A stretch of 64,000 bases of DNA from Cobetia sp. L2A1 (lineage in GTDB: Bacteria; Pseudomonadota; Gammaproteobacteria; Pseudomonadales; Halomonadaceae): the NCBI RefSeq assembly GCF_009796845.1, contig NZ_CP047025.1, forward strand, positions 1,798,001-1,862,000, read 5' to 3'. The notes below the pieces were generated by a model. The model saw only the letters and a program-made list of their open reading frames with translations. It had not been told where the DNA came from and did no database searches. Both the position numbers and the translations under genes were made by a program. Positions 47,203 through 56,800 of the stretch are shown one piece after another (the first letter of the stretch is position 1; every line of letters starts with the position of its first letter).

Positions 47203-47975
47203 TGCTGGTGCGTGATCTATCGCGGATGGCTAGCCGCCACGGATATCTGATTCGTATTGGTCGCGAAGGCGTCGCGCCAGCCACTGATGGTGGCATCATT
47301 CAACCGCAGTGCGATTGGCCATCGGGTGCGATAGGCATTGGTGAGTGGCAGGGGGCACCGATTGCCGTGCTCGGCGAGAATGGCTCACCAGAGTGGCCAG
47401 GTGCACGTCAATGGCTTCACAGTTTGCCGCGTGAGCAGTTTCCATTGCTGTCGAGTGCGCTGCAGGTACTCAAGTGGATGCGTGACCATCGTTTCTGCGG
47501 TCGCTGTGGCAAGCGCATGAAGCGTCTTGAGCACGAGTTTGCCATGCACTGCACTGGTTGCCAGCACCGTAGCTATCCTCGTATCTCGCCATGCATCATC
47601 ACGCTGATTACCCGAGGACGCGAACTGCTGCTGGCGCGTAGTCCGCGTTTCGGTCCTGGCATGTACTCGACGCTTGCAGGTTTTATCGAAGCTGGTGAGA
47701 ACGCGGAAGAAGCAGTACGGCGCGAAGTGTTCGAGGAAGTGGGGGTTGACGTCGGGCGGGTGAGCTACTTTCAAAGCCAGTCATGGCCCTTCCCGCATTC
47801 CTTCATGCTGGGCTACTACGCTGAATATGCCGGTGGCGATATTGCCATTGATGGTGTCGAGATCGAAGATGCCCAGTGGTTTACCCCAGAGGATCTCCCG
47901 GGGTTACCACCGAAATTCTCCATCTCTCATGCGCTGATTGATAACTTCTTGCGCTCCGTCGCCAGCGGTCGCTGA
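47202..47975 (+). CDS. nudC: NudC-like Nudix NAD(H) pyrophosphatase
   Basis: A 257-residue NADH/NAD-capped RNA pyrophosphatase. A zinc ribbon (CGRCGKRM and CTGCQH, about residues 98-123) is followed by the SQSWPFPHSFMLGYYAEY stretch typical of NudC. The Nudix box is GFIEAGENAEEAVRREVFEEVGVD. The first 90 residues are a variable domain. Translationally coupled to dnaQ (TGATG overlap), which is not the E. coli arrangement. It ends before a strong convergent terminator. Confidence 0.94.
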   Translation: MLVRDLSRMASRHGYLIRIGREGVAPATDGGIIQPQCDWPSGAIGIGEWQGAPIAVLGENGSPEWPGARQWLHSLPREQFPLLSSALQVLKWMRDHRFCGRCGKRMKRLEHEFAMHCTGCQHRSYPRISPCIITLITRGRELLLARSPRFGPGMYSTLAGFIEAGENAEEAVRREVFEEVGVDVGRVSYFQSQSWPFPHSFMLGYYAEYAGGDIAIDGVEIEDAQWFTPEDLPGLPPKFSISHALIDNFLRSVASGR

Positions 47976-48040
47976 GAGTTGCCTGGCTTGGTCACCAAGT
48001 GTTCGCGCCGTGCCGCATGTGATCAGTGAAGTGAAAGTGA

Positions 48041-48128
48041 CTGACAGTCGCCCAACAAAAAGCCCCTGCCAGTTGGCAGGGGCTTTTTGTTGGGCTGCCC
48101 ACATCGGGCTTCGCCGGGCGACTGTCAG
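48041..48128. terminator. Nested convergent terminator between nudC and the SCP2 gene
   Basis: The inner hairpin has a 20-base perfect stem (48051-48070 with 48075-48094, loop AGTT), giving a T-run on each strand. An outer 13-base perfect pair (CTGACAGTCGCCC at 48041-48053 and its complement at 48116-48128) encloses it and shares bases with the inner stem, so the two compete. The outer arm includes the SCP2 stop codon. Confidence 0.93.
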
Positions 48129-48442
48129 TTGTTCGGGAACAGTGAGGTCAGCTTGGTCGCCAGCATGATGTTACCTGTCGCCTTCAGGCGGCCGGTCATG
48201 AAAGCCTGCATGCCGTCAACTTCGCCTTTCATCACGCCCTTGAGCGTTTCACTGTCAGTGCTGAGGGTGACAGAAGGGTCGTCGTGCTCACCTTCGGCAA
48301 CATCCAGCGTGCCGTCCTTGATGATCATATGGTAATCATCGCTATCAGTAATGTTGAATTGGAAGACTTCATCCATACCCTTTGCGGCTTCCGGATTGAA
48401 GCGGTTTTTAAGCATATCAATGACAGCATTGGCGGTAGCCAT
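48125..48442 (-). CDS. SCP2 sterol-binding-domain protein
   Basis: A 105-residue single-domain SCP2-like lipid carrier. It begins ATANAVIDMLKNRFNPEAAKGMDEVFQF and ends KGEVDGMQAFMTGRLKATGNIMLATKLTSLF, the usual pattern with a hydrophobic pocket. Start at 48442 because AAGGA lies 8 bases upstream; the ATG at 48490 has none. The bacterial ligand is uncertain. It converges on nudC and is divergent from sohB. Confidence 0.93.
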   Translation of the reverse strand: MATANAVIDMLKNRFNPEAAKGMDEVFQFNITDSDDYHMIIKDGTLDVAEGEHDDPSVTLSTDSETLKGVMKGEVDGMQAFMTGRLKATGNIMLATKLTSLFPNN

Positions 48443-48750
48443 GAGGGTATTCCTTCTTGAGACGAGTGGTGATGAGAGCCGACGAAACATGAAAGCGATT
48501 CTCGAGGATGTCTACCAGACTATTTCAAACGATCGTTCCAATCAAGTCGGCGCTGCGATCTCGTCAATTCCATATGCGGGACGTATCTTCTGCGGATGAA
48601 ACGCAGGCAGTGTCAGTCTTTTATACTTGCAGGCAGGCGGCGTTGCCCCCATGTCTGTCGGATCCCTATCCACCGGCTACGTTGCCGGTGAATCTGTTAT
48701 CTGCCCGAGCAAAGGCTCGGCAATCATCTTGTCCGCTCAGGAGTAAGTGC

Positions 48751-49845
48751 ATGCAATGGATTTCGGCCTACGGCCTCTTTCTGGCAGAGGCGATCACTGT
48801 CGTGGTCGCTATCGGTGTCATCGTTCTCCTCATTGCACGTGCGCGTCATGGTGATGGCGGTGAGCGAGAAGCCAAGCTGAAGATTCGGCCTTGGCATGAA
48901 CGCATGAAAGGTTATCAACGTGAGCTTAGTCAAGCAGGCCTCGAAGACGCCGAATATGTCGCCAATGAAAAGGCACGTGCCAAGCAGCACAAGCAAGAAG
49001 CCAAGCTACTCAAGAAGACGCTGAAGGCGAAGGCCAAGAGTGATGGTAAATCATCTGTCGACACTACTGCTCGCACCAGCGGGCGCCGTGCATTCGTGCT
49101 GGATTTTGTGGGTGACATCAAAGCGACCGGTGTTGAAAGTCTGGCGGAGCAAATTACCGCGCTTGAGGGTGTGCTGGGTGAAAAAGATGAAGTGATACTG
49201 AGACTCGAGTCTGGCGGTGGCCTCGTCCATGCCTATGGCCTGGCAGCTGCCCAGCTTGATCGTTTACGTGCCAGTGGTGCACGCCTGACGATTACTGTCG
49301 ACAAGGTAGCAGCCAGTGGTGGCTATATGATGGCCTGCGCGGCAGATCATGTGGTGGCAGCACCGTTTGCGGTGATTGGTTCCATCGGTGTGGTCGCTCA
49401 GGTGCCTAACGTTCATCGTCTGCTCAAGAAGCACGATGTGGATGTCGAGATTCTGACGGCAGGACGTTACAAGCGGACGTTGACCATGCTGGGGGAGAAT
49501 AGTGAAGAAGGACGCGAGAAATTCCTGTCCGATCTGGCGCGCACTCATGAACTGTTCAAGCAGCACGTTGGCAGCCGTCGGCCGCAGCTGGATGTCGAGG
49601 CCGTATCTCAAGGTGATATCTGGTATGGAAGTGAAGCCATCGAGATCGGGTTGATCGATGAGGTAGGTACTAGCCAGACACTGTTGGCCCGCTATCTGAA
49701 AGAAGACGTCAAGGTATTCGAGGTCAGCCTGGAGAAGCCGCGTCGAGTGATGGATCGCTTTGGCAAGGGTGTCACACTGAGCCTGGACCGAGTGCTTGAT
49801 CGTGTGCTGGAACGTAATGCCGAATCCCGCTGGCACCAGCAGTAA
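48751..49845 (+). CDS. sohB: SohB-like inner-membrane serine protease
   Basis: A 364-residue signal-peptide-peptidase-family protease. One N-terminal membrane helix (about residues 8-28) is followed by a charged linker rich in Lys (residues about 60-105), then the S49 domain: nucleophile Ser in KVAASGGYMMACAADHVVAAP and the general-base Lys in AGRYKRTLTMLGENSEEGREKF. SohB suppresses degP loss in E. coli. The ATG at 48751 is preceded by AGGAG and fits the family start; upstream in-frame codons to 48508 are not typical. A terminator at 50077-50109 follows. Confidence 0.94.
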   Translation: MQWISAYGLFLAEAITVVVAIGVIVLLIARARHGDGGEREAKLKIRPWHERMKGYQRELSQAGLEDAEYVANEKARAKQHKQEAKLLKKTLKAKAKSDGKSSVDTTARTSGRRAFVLDFVGDIKATGVESLAEQITALEGVLGEKDEVILRLESGGGLVHAYGLAAAQLDRLRASGARLTITVDKVAASGGYMMACAADHVVAAPFAVIGSIGVVAQVPNVHRLLKKHDVDVEILTAGRYKRTLTMLGENSEEGREKFLSDLARTHELFKQHVGSRRPQLDVEAVSQGDIWYGSEAIEIGLIDEVGTSQTLLARYLKEDVKVFEVSLEKPRRVMDRFGKGVTLSLDRVLDRVLERNAESRWHQQ

Positions 49846-50076
49846 GTCAGGAGTTATCGGCGTGAAGAATCAAGTCGGGAGGGGTACGGCGCTTTGGCGT
49901 ATTCACTGCCAATAGAAGGCCATTCCGTGGCCCGCCTATGTCAGATCGAGTGCGCGAGAGAGGGGTAGTGCTTTTGATGATGAAGTACTATTCACTCTAT
50001 ATTTTCCAGGCGTTGCATTCGCCTGATGCGCCAATAGAGCCGATATGTTGCTCGTGCCTACGCTAGTTGCCTTGTC

Positions 50077-50109
50077 AAAAGGGTGTCAGTCTTCGACTGG
50101 CGCCCTTTT
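50077..50109 (+). terminator. Convergent terminator between sohB and the ArsR gene
   Basis: AAAAGGGTGTCAGT (50077-50090) and ACTGGCGCCCTTTT (50096-50109) pair with a UUCG-type loop (CTTCG) and two G-U pairs, followed on the plus strand by TTTTTTAG. It directly abuts the ArsR stop. Confidence 0.85.
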
Positions 50110-50460
50110 TTAGCGATAGAGTTCCTGTAAAGCGCGAATGACGCCGGCGGCATGCGGGCCTTGCAGTGAATAGTAGATGGTCTGGGACGAGCGTCGGGTC
50201 CGCACCATGCCTTCGCGACGCAAGATTGCCAGGTGTTGGGAAAGTGCTGACTGAGATAGCTCAAGACGAGCGTTCAGTTCGCTGACGGACATTTCACTAT
50301 CACTGAGAAGGCACAAGATGCGCAGTCGGTTCTCATTGCCCATTGCCTTGAGCAGAGCCGTGGCTTCTTCGATGATTCGATCACCAGACTGGTGCAGCGT
50401 GATGACATTGCTGGGCGCAGGCATGGGGCTCGTCCTCGCGGTTGATAATTTGGTATTCAT
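50110..50460 (-). CDS. ArsR-family winged-helix regulator
   Basis: A 116-residue helix-turn-helix regulator of the ArsR/SmtB family. The winged helix is KAMGNENRLRILCLLSDSEMSVSELNARLELSQSALSQHLAILRREGMVRTRRSSQTIYYSLQ. The ELCV metal-binding box of metal sensors is not present; the region corresponding to it reads CLLSDSEMS, so it probably senses something other than metal, such as a redox or organic signal. No partner gene with obvious matching role is next to it. It is divergent from the acyl-CoA synthetase across 440 bases. Confidence 0.92.
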   Translation of the reverse strand: MNTKLSTARTSPMPAPSNVITLHQSGDRIIEEATALLKAMGNENRLRILCLLSDSEMSVSELNARLELSQSALSQHLAILRREGMVRTRRSSQTIYYSLQGPHAAGVIRALQELYR

Positions 50461-50902
50461 GCATAGTCTCCTGAATGTTCAATTCTGGGTAGCGTGTGGC
50501 GTTGTCCAGCCGGTTATGACCTATCCTTGATTAGTGAATGATCAATAACTCCGCGTGTTACGTCCAAGGGCATCTTAAACGGTAAATCATCGAGGGTGGA
50601 GACTTGATGCTTTGACATTTCGACAAGTCTGCTCTGAGCAGGCATTCAAGCGTATGTTTCAGTTTCTTCTCTGAGCGCTTCAGCACCAGAGAAGTGGCTT
50701 GGCCAGTGGAGTTGCACCTCAACAAGGCAATTATGTTCTAAGGTAGATCAAGGTATGACGACATCTACGTAGAGCGTCAGTCTGTGGACGCTATGCGGAG
50801 CATTTATTGTCTGACAGGACTGTTTTGCTCACGCCAGAGGTGATCAACGGAAGTGTAATACAACAACAATAACCGCTACCCCAGCCATGGAAGAGGTGAT
50901 AC
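50461..50902. other. Intergenic region between the ArsR and acyl-CoA synthetase genes
   Basis: About 440 bases holding both divergent promoters. No gene or RNA was recognised. Confidence 0.5.
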
Positions 50903-52879
50903 ATGCTCGAGGACACCCTGCTTGCAGCACGAGAACGCTACATGGCGTTGGTCACCAGTGCCAATGAGGCACCAGAGAACTTCTGGGCGACGCAAGCCCG
51001 ACGCATTCATTGGTTTCGAGACCCAAAGACCATTCTCGCCTGGGATGCTCAGCAACATGCGCGCTGGTATATCGATGGTGAGATGAACATCTGTCATGCA
51101 GCGCTGGACCATCATGTTGCCGAGGGGCGTGGTGATCAGGTCGCGCTGTATTGGGATTCGCCGGTAACCGAGAACAAACGCCAATATTCCTATCGTGAAT
51201 TGCGTGACGAGGTAGCACGACTGGCAGGCGCCCTGCGTAATCTTGGTGTCGAGAAGGGCGATCGCGTCATCATCTATATGCCAATGGTGCCCGAAGCCAT
51301 GATGGCGATGTTGGCCTGCGCGCGGCTGGGTGCCGTGCACTCGGTCGTCTTTGGCGGCTTTTCTCCCAAGGAGCTCGCCGTTCGTATTGATGATGCCGCG
51401 CCCAAGGTCATCATGGCAGCCTCCTGCGGCGTCGAGGTAGATCGCGTCATTCCTTACAAGCCATGGTTGGATGAAGCGATCGAGCTTGCCAAGCATACGC
51501 CAGAAGCCTGTCTGATTCTTCAGCGCGAGCAGCAGCTAGCGACGCTGGGTCCGCGGGATCATGACTGGCAGGAGTGTCTAGATGATGCCCATGCGACGGA
51601 AGCTGTCAGCATGCTAGGTAGTGAGCCGCTTTATATTCTTTATACCTCTGGTACGACTGGCAAGCCCAAGGGCGTCGTGCGTGATCACGCTGGCTATGCC
51701 GTGGCTCTTCATTATTCTATGGAGATTTTATACGGTGTCCGTCCGGGTGACATCTTCATGGCGGCATCTGATATCGGCTGGGTGGTCGGGCATTCCTATA
51801 TCGTTTACGGCCCGTTGCTGATCGGCGCGACGGCTGTCATGTACGAAGGCAAGCCGGTCAAGACACCTGATGCGGGAGCCTTCTGGCGGTTGATCGAGGA
51901 ATATCGCATCAACTGTTTCTTCAGTGCGCCGACGGCATTTCGTGCGATCAAGAAGGAAGACCCGGAGGCATCGCTGCGCAATGGTCGCGACATTTCCAGT
52001 CTACGCAGTCTATTTCTGGCCGGTGAGCGGCTGGACCCGCCGACCTATCACTGGCTGAACGATCTATTGCCGGTCCCTATCGTGGACCACTGGTGGCAGA
52101 CCGAGACCGGCTGGCCAGTTGCAGGGAATTTGCTGGGGCTCGATATGCTTGATGATGCGCAGGCATTACCGCATGCCCCCGTCCCCGCACGTGCAGGCAG
52201 CGCTACCTGGCCGCTACCCGGATTCAATGTCCAGATATTGGATGGCATGGGCGATGAAGTCGCGCCAGGGGAGCAGGGCAATGTGGTGATTCGGCAGCCG
52301 CTGCCACCAGGGTGCCTGACGGGACTCTATCAGGATCCTGGTCGTTTTCAGTCGGCCTATCTCGCGGCGTACCCCGGTTATTATCTGACGGGGGACGGTG
52401 GCTACTTTGACGAGGACGGCTATCTGTTCGTCATGGGACGCATCGATGATGTGATCAATGTAGCGGGGCACCGTCTTTCGACGGGCGAAATGGAGCAGGT
52501 GTTGGGCGCGCATCCAGCGGTTGCCGAGTGTGCCGTAATTGGTATTGAAGATTCATTGAAAGGTGAGATGCCGCTGGGGCTCGTGATCGTCAAGGATGAT
52601 TGGGTTGGCGATGAGCAGATGTTACGTCAGGAACTATGTGAGGGAGTCCGCGTCAGTATTGGCGCCATCGCATCACTCAGGGATGTGTTGATCGTGGAGC
52701 GCTTGCCCAAGACCCGCTCGGGCAAGATTCTACGCAAGATGATCCGTCAGATCGCCGCGGGTGAGCAGTATCAGGTGCCTTCGACCATTGATGACCCCTC
52801 AAGTCTTGAAGACGTAAGAGAGGCACTCAGTGAGGCAGGTGTTGGACGCGCCGAACACGCCCGCTGCACGCTGGAGTAG
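50903..52879 (+). CDS. Acyl-CoA synthetase, propionyl-CoA synthetase-like (PrpE/ACSS3 type)
   Basis: A 658-residue AMP-forming ligase that activates a short acyl acid, likely propionate or acetate. The N-terminal ACAS_N region (FWATQARRIHWFRDPKTIL) is followed by the AMP-binding motif YTSGTTGKPKG. The core includes ASDIGWVVGHSYIVYGPLLIGA, DHWWQTETGWPV and YLTGDGGYFDEDGYLFVMGRIDDVI. The C-terminal Lys motif is LPKTRSGKILRKMIR. This is closer to PrpE than to Acs in that it has DHWWQTETG. No propionate genes are next to it. It ends before a strong terminator at 52936-52968. Confidence 0.92.
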   Translation: MLEDTLLAARERYMALVTSANEAPENFWATQARRIHWFRDPKTILAWDAQQHARWYIDGEMNICHAALDHHVAEGRGDQVALYWDSPVTENKRQYSYRELRDEVARLAGALRNLGVEKGDRVIIYMPMVPEAMMAMLACARLGAVHSVVFGGFSPKELAVRIDDAAPKVIMAASCGVEVDRVIPYKPWLDEAIELAKHTPEACLILQREQQLATLGPRDHDWQECLDDAHATEAVSMLGSEPLYILYTSGTTGKPKGVVRDHAGYAVALHYSMEILYGVRPGDIFMAASDIGWVVGHSYIVYGPLLIGATAVMYEGKPVKTPDAGAFWRLIEEYRINCFFSAPTAFRAIKKEDPEASLRNGRDISSLRSLFLAGERLDPPTYHWLNDLLPVPIVDHWWQTETGWPVAGNLLGLDMLDDAQALPHAPVPARAGSATWPLPGFNVQILDGMGDEVAPGEQGNVVIRQPLPPGCLTGLYQDPGRFQSAYLAAYPGYYLTGDGGYFDEDGYLFVMGRIDDVINVAGHRLSTGEMEQVLGAHPAVAECAVIGIEDSLKGEMPLGLVIVKDDWVGDEQMLRQELCEGVRVSIGAIASLRDVLIVERLPKTRSGKILRKMIRQIAAGEQYQVPSTIDDPSSLEDVREALSEAGVGRAEHARCTLE

Positions 52880-52935
52880 CGGGCTCTCGTCCGATGACAA
52901 TAGTGAAATGTCATCTACAGGAAAAGCCCGTACGC

Positions 52936-52968
52936 AAAAGCCCCGCCATGAGGTATGGCGGGGCTTTT
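52936..52968. terminator. Convergent terminator between the synthetase and NhaC genes
   Basis: A 14-base perfect stem (AAAAGCCCCGCCAT and its complement) with a 5-base loop and T runs on both strands. Confidence 0.93.
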
Positions 52969-53019
52969 TATCGTCTATTGCGAGGCGATATCCGAAGCAA
53001 TCAGCAAGCAGCGCTAGAA

Positions 53020-54621
53020 TCAGACGCGAGCAACCACAGGATTGGCGCGTTCACGACGAGCAAGCCAGGCGATACTGACAACCAGTAGACCGGCAAGACT
53101 CAACCAGCCGAACAGCGTGCTGTCCGTCAGGCCCATGACCAGATAGGCCAGCAGCGATATGGCCGCACCTAACAGCGCATAGGGCAGCTGTGTCATCACG
53201 TGATCGATGTGGTGACAGCTGGCGCCAGTGGACGACAGGATGGTGGTATCGGAAATCGGTGAGCAGTGATCGCCGAAGACGGAGCCCGCGAGTACCGCGC
53301 CCATCATCGGGAGCATCATGCTGATCTCGGTGGCGGCCGCCATATCTCCCGCGATCGGCAACATGATGCCGAATGTGCCCCAACTCGTGCCGGTCGCGAA
53401 GGCCATCAATCCGGAGAGTACGAACAGCAACATCGGCAGCCAGGTCGGGGAGACTACGCCATTGACCAGGGTTGCCAGATATTGACCAGTCCCGAGCGAG
53501 CCGATGATGCCAGTCAACAGCCACGCGAAGACCAGAATATAGACGGCAGGCATCATTGAGCGTGCGCCTTGAACGATGGCACCGACACTTCGACTCGTCC
53601 CCATGCGATGACGCAGCAGCATCAATACGGCCGCCAGCAAGCCTATCGCGCCGCCGATGATCAGTGATTTGGCCACATCCGTCAGCTCAAAAGCACGAAT
53701 GATATCGAAGGCTTCGCCGTCAGCCGCAAGCGCGCTGGCACCGGTCTGTACGATCATGAAGAAGGTCGCGATGACCAACACGACAATGGGGATCAATAGA
53801 TCAATTGGCCGGCCGCGCTCGGATTCTTCCACGTAGGTGTTGCCCGGCGGATTGCCACGCGAGGCATCGAACAGTTCGCCATCACGTGCCGCGATGGCAT
53901 GACGACGCATGGCGCCGAAATTGATGTCGAACCACGCCGAGGCAATTACCAGTACCAGAGCGGCGATAGCGTAGTAGTTGAGCGTAGACAGCTCAAGGAA
54001 AGCACCAAAAGGGCTGATATCCGTGATGTGGTGCGTGGCCAGAATCCCGGCGATCAGGCTGATGATATAGGCCCCCCAGCTGGAGATCGGCGTCAGTACG
54101 CAGACGGGTGCGGCAGTCGAATCAATCAGGTAGGCCAGACGCGCACGCGAGAGCCCCTGGCGATCGGTCAGCGGACGGCAGATATTGCCTACGGCTAGAC
54201 TATTGAAGTAATCATCGATGAAGATGAAGACGCCCAGCATGACCGTCATCAACTGTGAGCCACGACGCGTGGTTACCCGTGCGCGCGCCCAGTTACCAAA
54301 GGCGCGTGTGCCGCCTGCCAGAGTGATCACGCCAACCATGGCCCCGAGTGCCAGCAGGAAGAGCAGGATATAGACGTTCCAGCTATTGAGCGTCACGTCA
54401 CTGAGATGACCGCTCTCGGGTAGCTCAACGAAGACTGCCACCAACTGCTGCCAGAGGTATTTGAGCGTTGCGAGCGGCGCAAAGCCATTCAGCAGAAGCG
54501 CGCCGGAAACAATGCCCAGTCCGAGGGAGAGCATGACACGGCGTGTCAGTATTGCGAGGCCGATGGCTATGATCGGGGCGAGCAGCGAAAGCGGGGACGC
54601 CGCGTAGCTGGTCAGTTCCAT
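53020..54621 (-). CDS. nhaC: NhaC-family Na+/H+ antiporter
   Basis: A 533-residue multi-pass carrier with about 12 hydrophobic segments. Conserved stretches of the NhaC family are FIFIDDYFNSLAVGNICRPLTD, LIDSTAAPVCVLTPISSWGAYI, FATGTSWGTFGIMLPIAGDMA, and SVFGDHCSPISDTTILSSTGASCHHIDHVMTQLPYA. The family exchanges Na+ for H+, or in some members amino or organic acids, across the inner membrane. A sodium-dependent role suits a marine organism. It converges on the synthetase and is divergent from the AGCS symporter gene. Confidence 0.93.
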   Translation of the reverse strand: MELTSYAASPLSLLAPIIAIGLAILTRRVMLSLGLGIVSGALLLNGFAPLATLKYLWQQLVAVFVELPESGHLSDVTLNSWNVYILLFLLALGAMVGVITLAGGTRAFGNWARARVTTRRGSQLMTVMLGVFIFIDDYFNSLAVGNICRPLTDRQGLSRARLAYLIDSTAAPVCVLTPISSWGAYIISLIAGILATHHITDISPFGAFLELSTLNYYAIAALVLVIASAWFDINFGAMRRHAIAARDGELFDASRGNPPGNTYVEESERGRPIDLLIPIVVLVIATFFMIVQTGASALAADGEAFDIIRAFELTDVAKSLIIGGAIGLLAAVLMLLRHRMGTSRSVGAIVQGARSMMPAVYILVFAWLLTGIIGSLGTGQYLATLVNGVVSPTWLPMLLFVLSGLMAFATGTSWGTFGIMLPIAGDMAAATEISMMLPMMGAVLAGSVFGDHCSPISDTTILSSTGASCHHIDHVMTQLPYALLGAAISLLAYLVMGLTDSTLFGWLSLAGLLVVSIAWLARRERANPVVARV

Positions 54622-55133
54622 GTATCACCTGTTTTCAAAGGCAGACGCCGGGACAATGCGTACTACCGAGTGCCATATTGGCTGTTATGGTGCGTGGGCG
54701 TCAGGGAGGTGCACCGCCTGATCGCAGCGCGCCCCAAAAGACCGCCAGTGCCGAAAGGCACGCGGAAAACATTCGGACGCGTACGACACGTCTTGCCACT
54801 TCAAACCTGCTGAAGCAGGTAGACCGGAAAGGTGGCGCATTATGCCCGAGCCGGCGAAACAGCGAAACATTGGTCCTTTAATCTAAAGTCTATGATCCAG
54901 TGAATAGGACCGTCATTTACGCTGTTATCCCTTAAATTCCTGTCATGAAATGCATACAGGCAGTGCGCTCTTCTTGCTTATCCACGTTGAATATGAAGAA
55001 TGGCGCACACCAAAGCATGTCGAGCAGCTTTCCCATTGGAGAGGCTGCTCGCTGTCAGCAGGGGCCGAGGCCTGCCTTGATGCCACTGCTGACAGCGACG
55101 ACGAGACCAAGAACCCGCTAAAGCGAGACCGAC
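54622..55133. other. Intergenic region between nhaC and the AGCS symporter
   Basis: About 510 bases with no convincing gene. It holds a small hairpin (ACCTGCT/AGCAGGT at 54805-54820) and two consecutive hairpins before the symporter, described separately. I compared the leaders with lysine and glycine riboswitch cores from memory and saw no match. Confidence 0.55.
55021..55096 (+). promoter_or_regulatory. Two consecutive hairpins in the leader of the AGCS symporter gene
   Basis: The first is CGAGCAGC (55021-55028) with GCTGCTCG (55044-55051). The second is GCTGTCAGCAG (55051-55061) with its 11-base perfect complement (55086-55096). They share one base at 55051. They end 37 bases before the ATG and could regulate the gene, though no known riboswitch core was recognised. 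Confidence 0.5.
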
Positions 55134-56585
55134 ATGTCGGAAACTACTTCCATCATTCCAGCGCCGATTCTCGCGCTGATCGACGCTGGCAACGGCCTGC
55201 TGTGGGGCAGTGTGCTGATTTACCTGCTCATCGGTGCAGGCATCTTCTTCACTGTCATGACCAAGGGCATCCAGTTCCGTTACTTCGGCCACATGTGGAA
55301 GCTGCTGGCCACTTCTCGTCAAGGCAGTGAAGGGGGCATCTCTTCCTTCCAGGCGCTGGCAACATCACTGGCCGCACGTGTCGGTACCGGTAATCTGGCG
55401 GGCGTGGCCGTCGCCATCTCTTTGGGTGGCCCGGGCGCTATCTTCTGGATGTGGATGACAGCACTGGTCGGCATGTCCACCAGCTTCATCGAGTCCACTC
55501 TCGCGCAGGCCTACAAGGTGCCTCACGATGACAAGACCTTCCGCGGTGGACCGGCATATTACATTGAGAAAGGCCTGGGGCAGCGTTGGATGGCAGTGCT
55601 GTTCTCCATCTTCCTGATCATCGCTTTCGGCCTTGCCTTCAACTCCGTGCAATCCAACTCCATCGCTCTGGCCATGGAACAGGCCTTCAGTGTGCCGCCG
55701 TGGATCATGGGTATCGTGCTGGTCGTGGTGATGATTCCGATCATCTTCGGTGGCATGAAGCGCGTGACGCGTACCGCAGAACTGATCGTGCCAATCATGG
55801 CGATTCTCTATCTTCTGCTCGCCATCTTCGTCGTCGTCATGAATATCAATGAGCTACCGCAGGCCGTGGCCACCATCTTCCGCAGTGCCTTCGGTCTTGA
55901 GCAGGCCGCCGGCGGCGCGCTGGGCTACACCATCGCCCAGGCGATGATGAACGGCATCAAGCGGGGCCTGTTTTCCAACGAAGCGGGTATGGGGTCCGCT
56001 CCGAACGCAGCCGCCATGGCGACCACCAAGCACCCAGCCTCACAGGGCTTCGTGCAGATGCTGGGCGTGTTCATCGATACGCTGGTGATCTGTACCGCGA
56101 CAGCGGCCATCATCATCATGAGTGGTACATTGCAGTCCGGTAGCGACGCAGATGGCATCCAGATCACTCAGGCTGCACTGACCTCTCAGGTCGGCAGCTG
56201 GGGAGGCGGCTTCATCGCGATTGCGATCCTGTTGTTTGCCTTTACCTCGCTGGTCGCTAACTACTCCTATGGCGAGTCGAACATCGAGTACATCTCTGGC
56301 AAGAAGAACGCCAAGCCGGTCATCATGATCTATCGCTTTGCCGTGTTGGGCATGGTCATGCTGGGGGCTGTCGCGAGCCTCAAGAACATCTGGAACTTCG
56401 CTGACCTGTCGATGGGCATGATGGCGCTGATCAACCTGATCGCCATTCTGCTGCTGTCGCCGCTGGCCTTCCGGATCTTCAAGGATTACGACCGTCAGCA
56501 TAAGGCAGGCAAGGAACCGACCTTTGATCCGGACCAGTTCCCGGAACTCAAGGGCAAGATCGATTCGAGCATCTGGAAGAAGTAA
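55134..56585 (+). CDS. Sodium:alanine/glycine symporter (AGCS family)
   Basis: A 483-residue inner-membrane symporter that takes up alanine or glycine with Na+. About 11 hydrophobic segments. The family signature is FQALATSLAARVGTGNLAGVAVAISLGGPGAIFWMWMTALVGM with the FIESTLAQAYK stretch, GGPAYYIEKGLG, and the later GLFSNEAGMGSAPNAAAMATTKHPASQGFVQ. The C-terminus is Lys-rich. The ATG at 55134 has only a weak purine stretch upstream. The leader contains two hairpins. The neighbour nhaC may also use sodium. Confidence 0.95.
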   Translation: MSETTSIIPAPILALIDAGNGLLWGSVLIYLLIGAGIFFTVMTKGIQFRYFGHMWKLLATSRQGSEGGISSFQALATSLAARVGTGNLAGVAVAISLGGPGAIFWMWMTALVGMSTSFIESTLAQAYKVPHDDKTFRGGPAYYIEKGLGQRWMAVLFSIFLIIAFGLAFNSVQSNSIALAMEQAFSVPPWIMGIVLVVVMIPIIFGGMKRVTRTAELIVPIMAILYLLLAIFVVVMNINELPQAVATIFRSAFGLEQAAGGALGYTIAQAMMNGIKRGLFSNEAGMGSAPNAAAMATTKHPASQGFVQMLGVFIDTLVICTATAAIIIMSGTLQSGSDADGIQITQAALTSQVGSWGGGFIAIAILLFAFTSLVANYSYGESNIEYISGKKNAKPVIMIYRFAVLGMVMLGAVASLKNIWNFADLSMGMMALINLIAILLLSPLAFRIFKDYDRQHKAGKEPTFDPDQFPELKGKIDSSIWKK

Positions 56586-56800
56586 GTGTCTGAACGGCAG
56601 CATGAGTTGACGGCCTGACCAACTGGCCAGAATCTGCACTGTCCTGCATGCCAATGGCCGCACATCGTGATACGATGCGCGGCTATTTTGCGTCTTGGGG
56701 CCTGTGGTTTATCGGCCTCGTGATATAGATAATCGTCTCATGCCTCGCGTCAGGGTTCCCTCACCCCTGAGCGGTGACTTGCAGTTAAAAAGGACTTTGT

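Noticed and set aside
54622..54870. Lysine riboswitch before the NhaC gene
   Set aside because: I looked for the L-box core on the minus strand and found no convincing match.
55021..55133. Glycine riboswitch before the AGCS symporter
   Set aside because: Two stems are present, but the conserved aptamer sequences (CACCGAAG, CUCUCAGGUA, GGACAGAG) are not seen.
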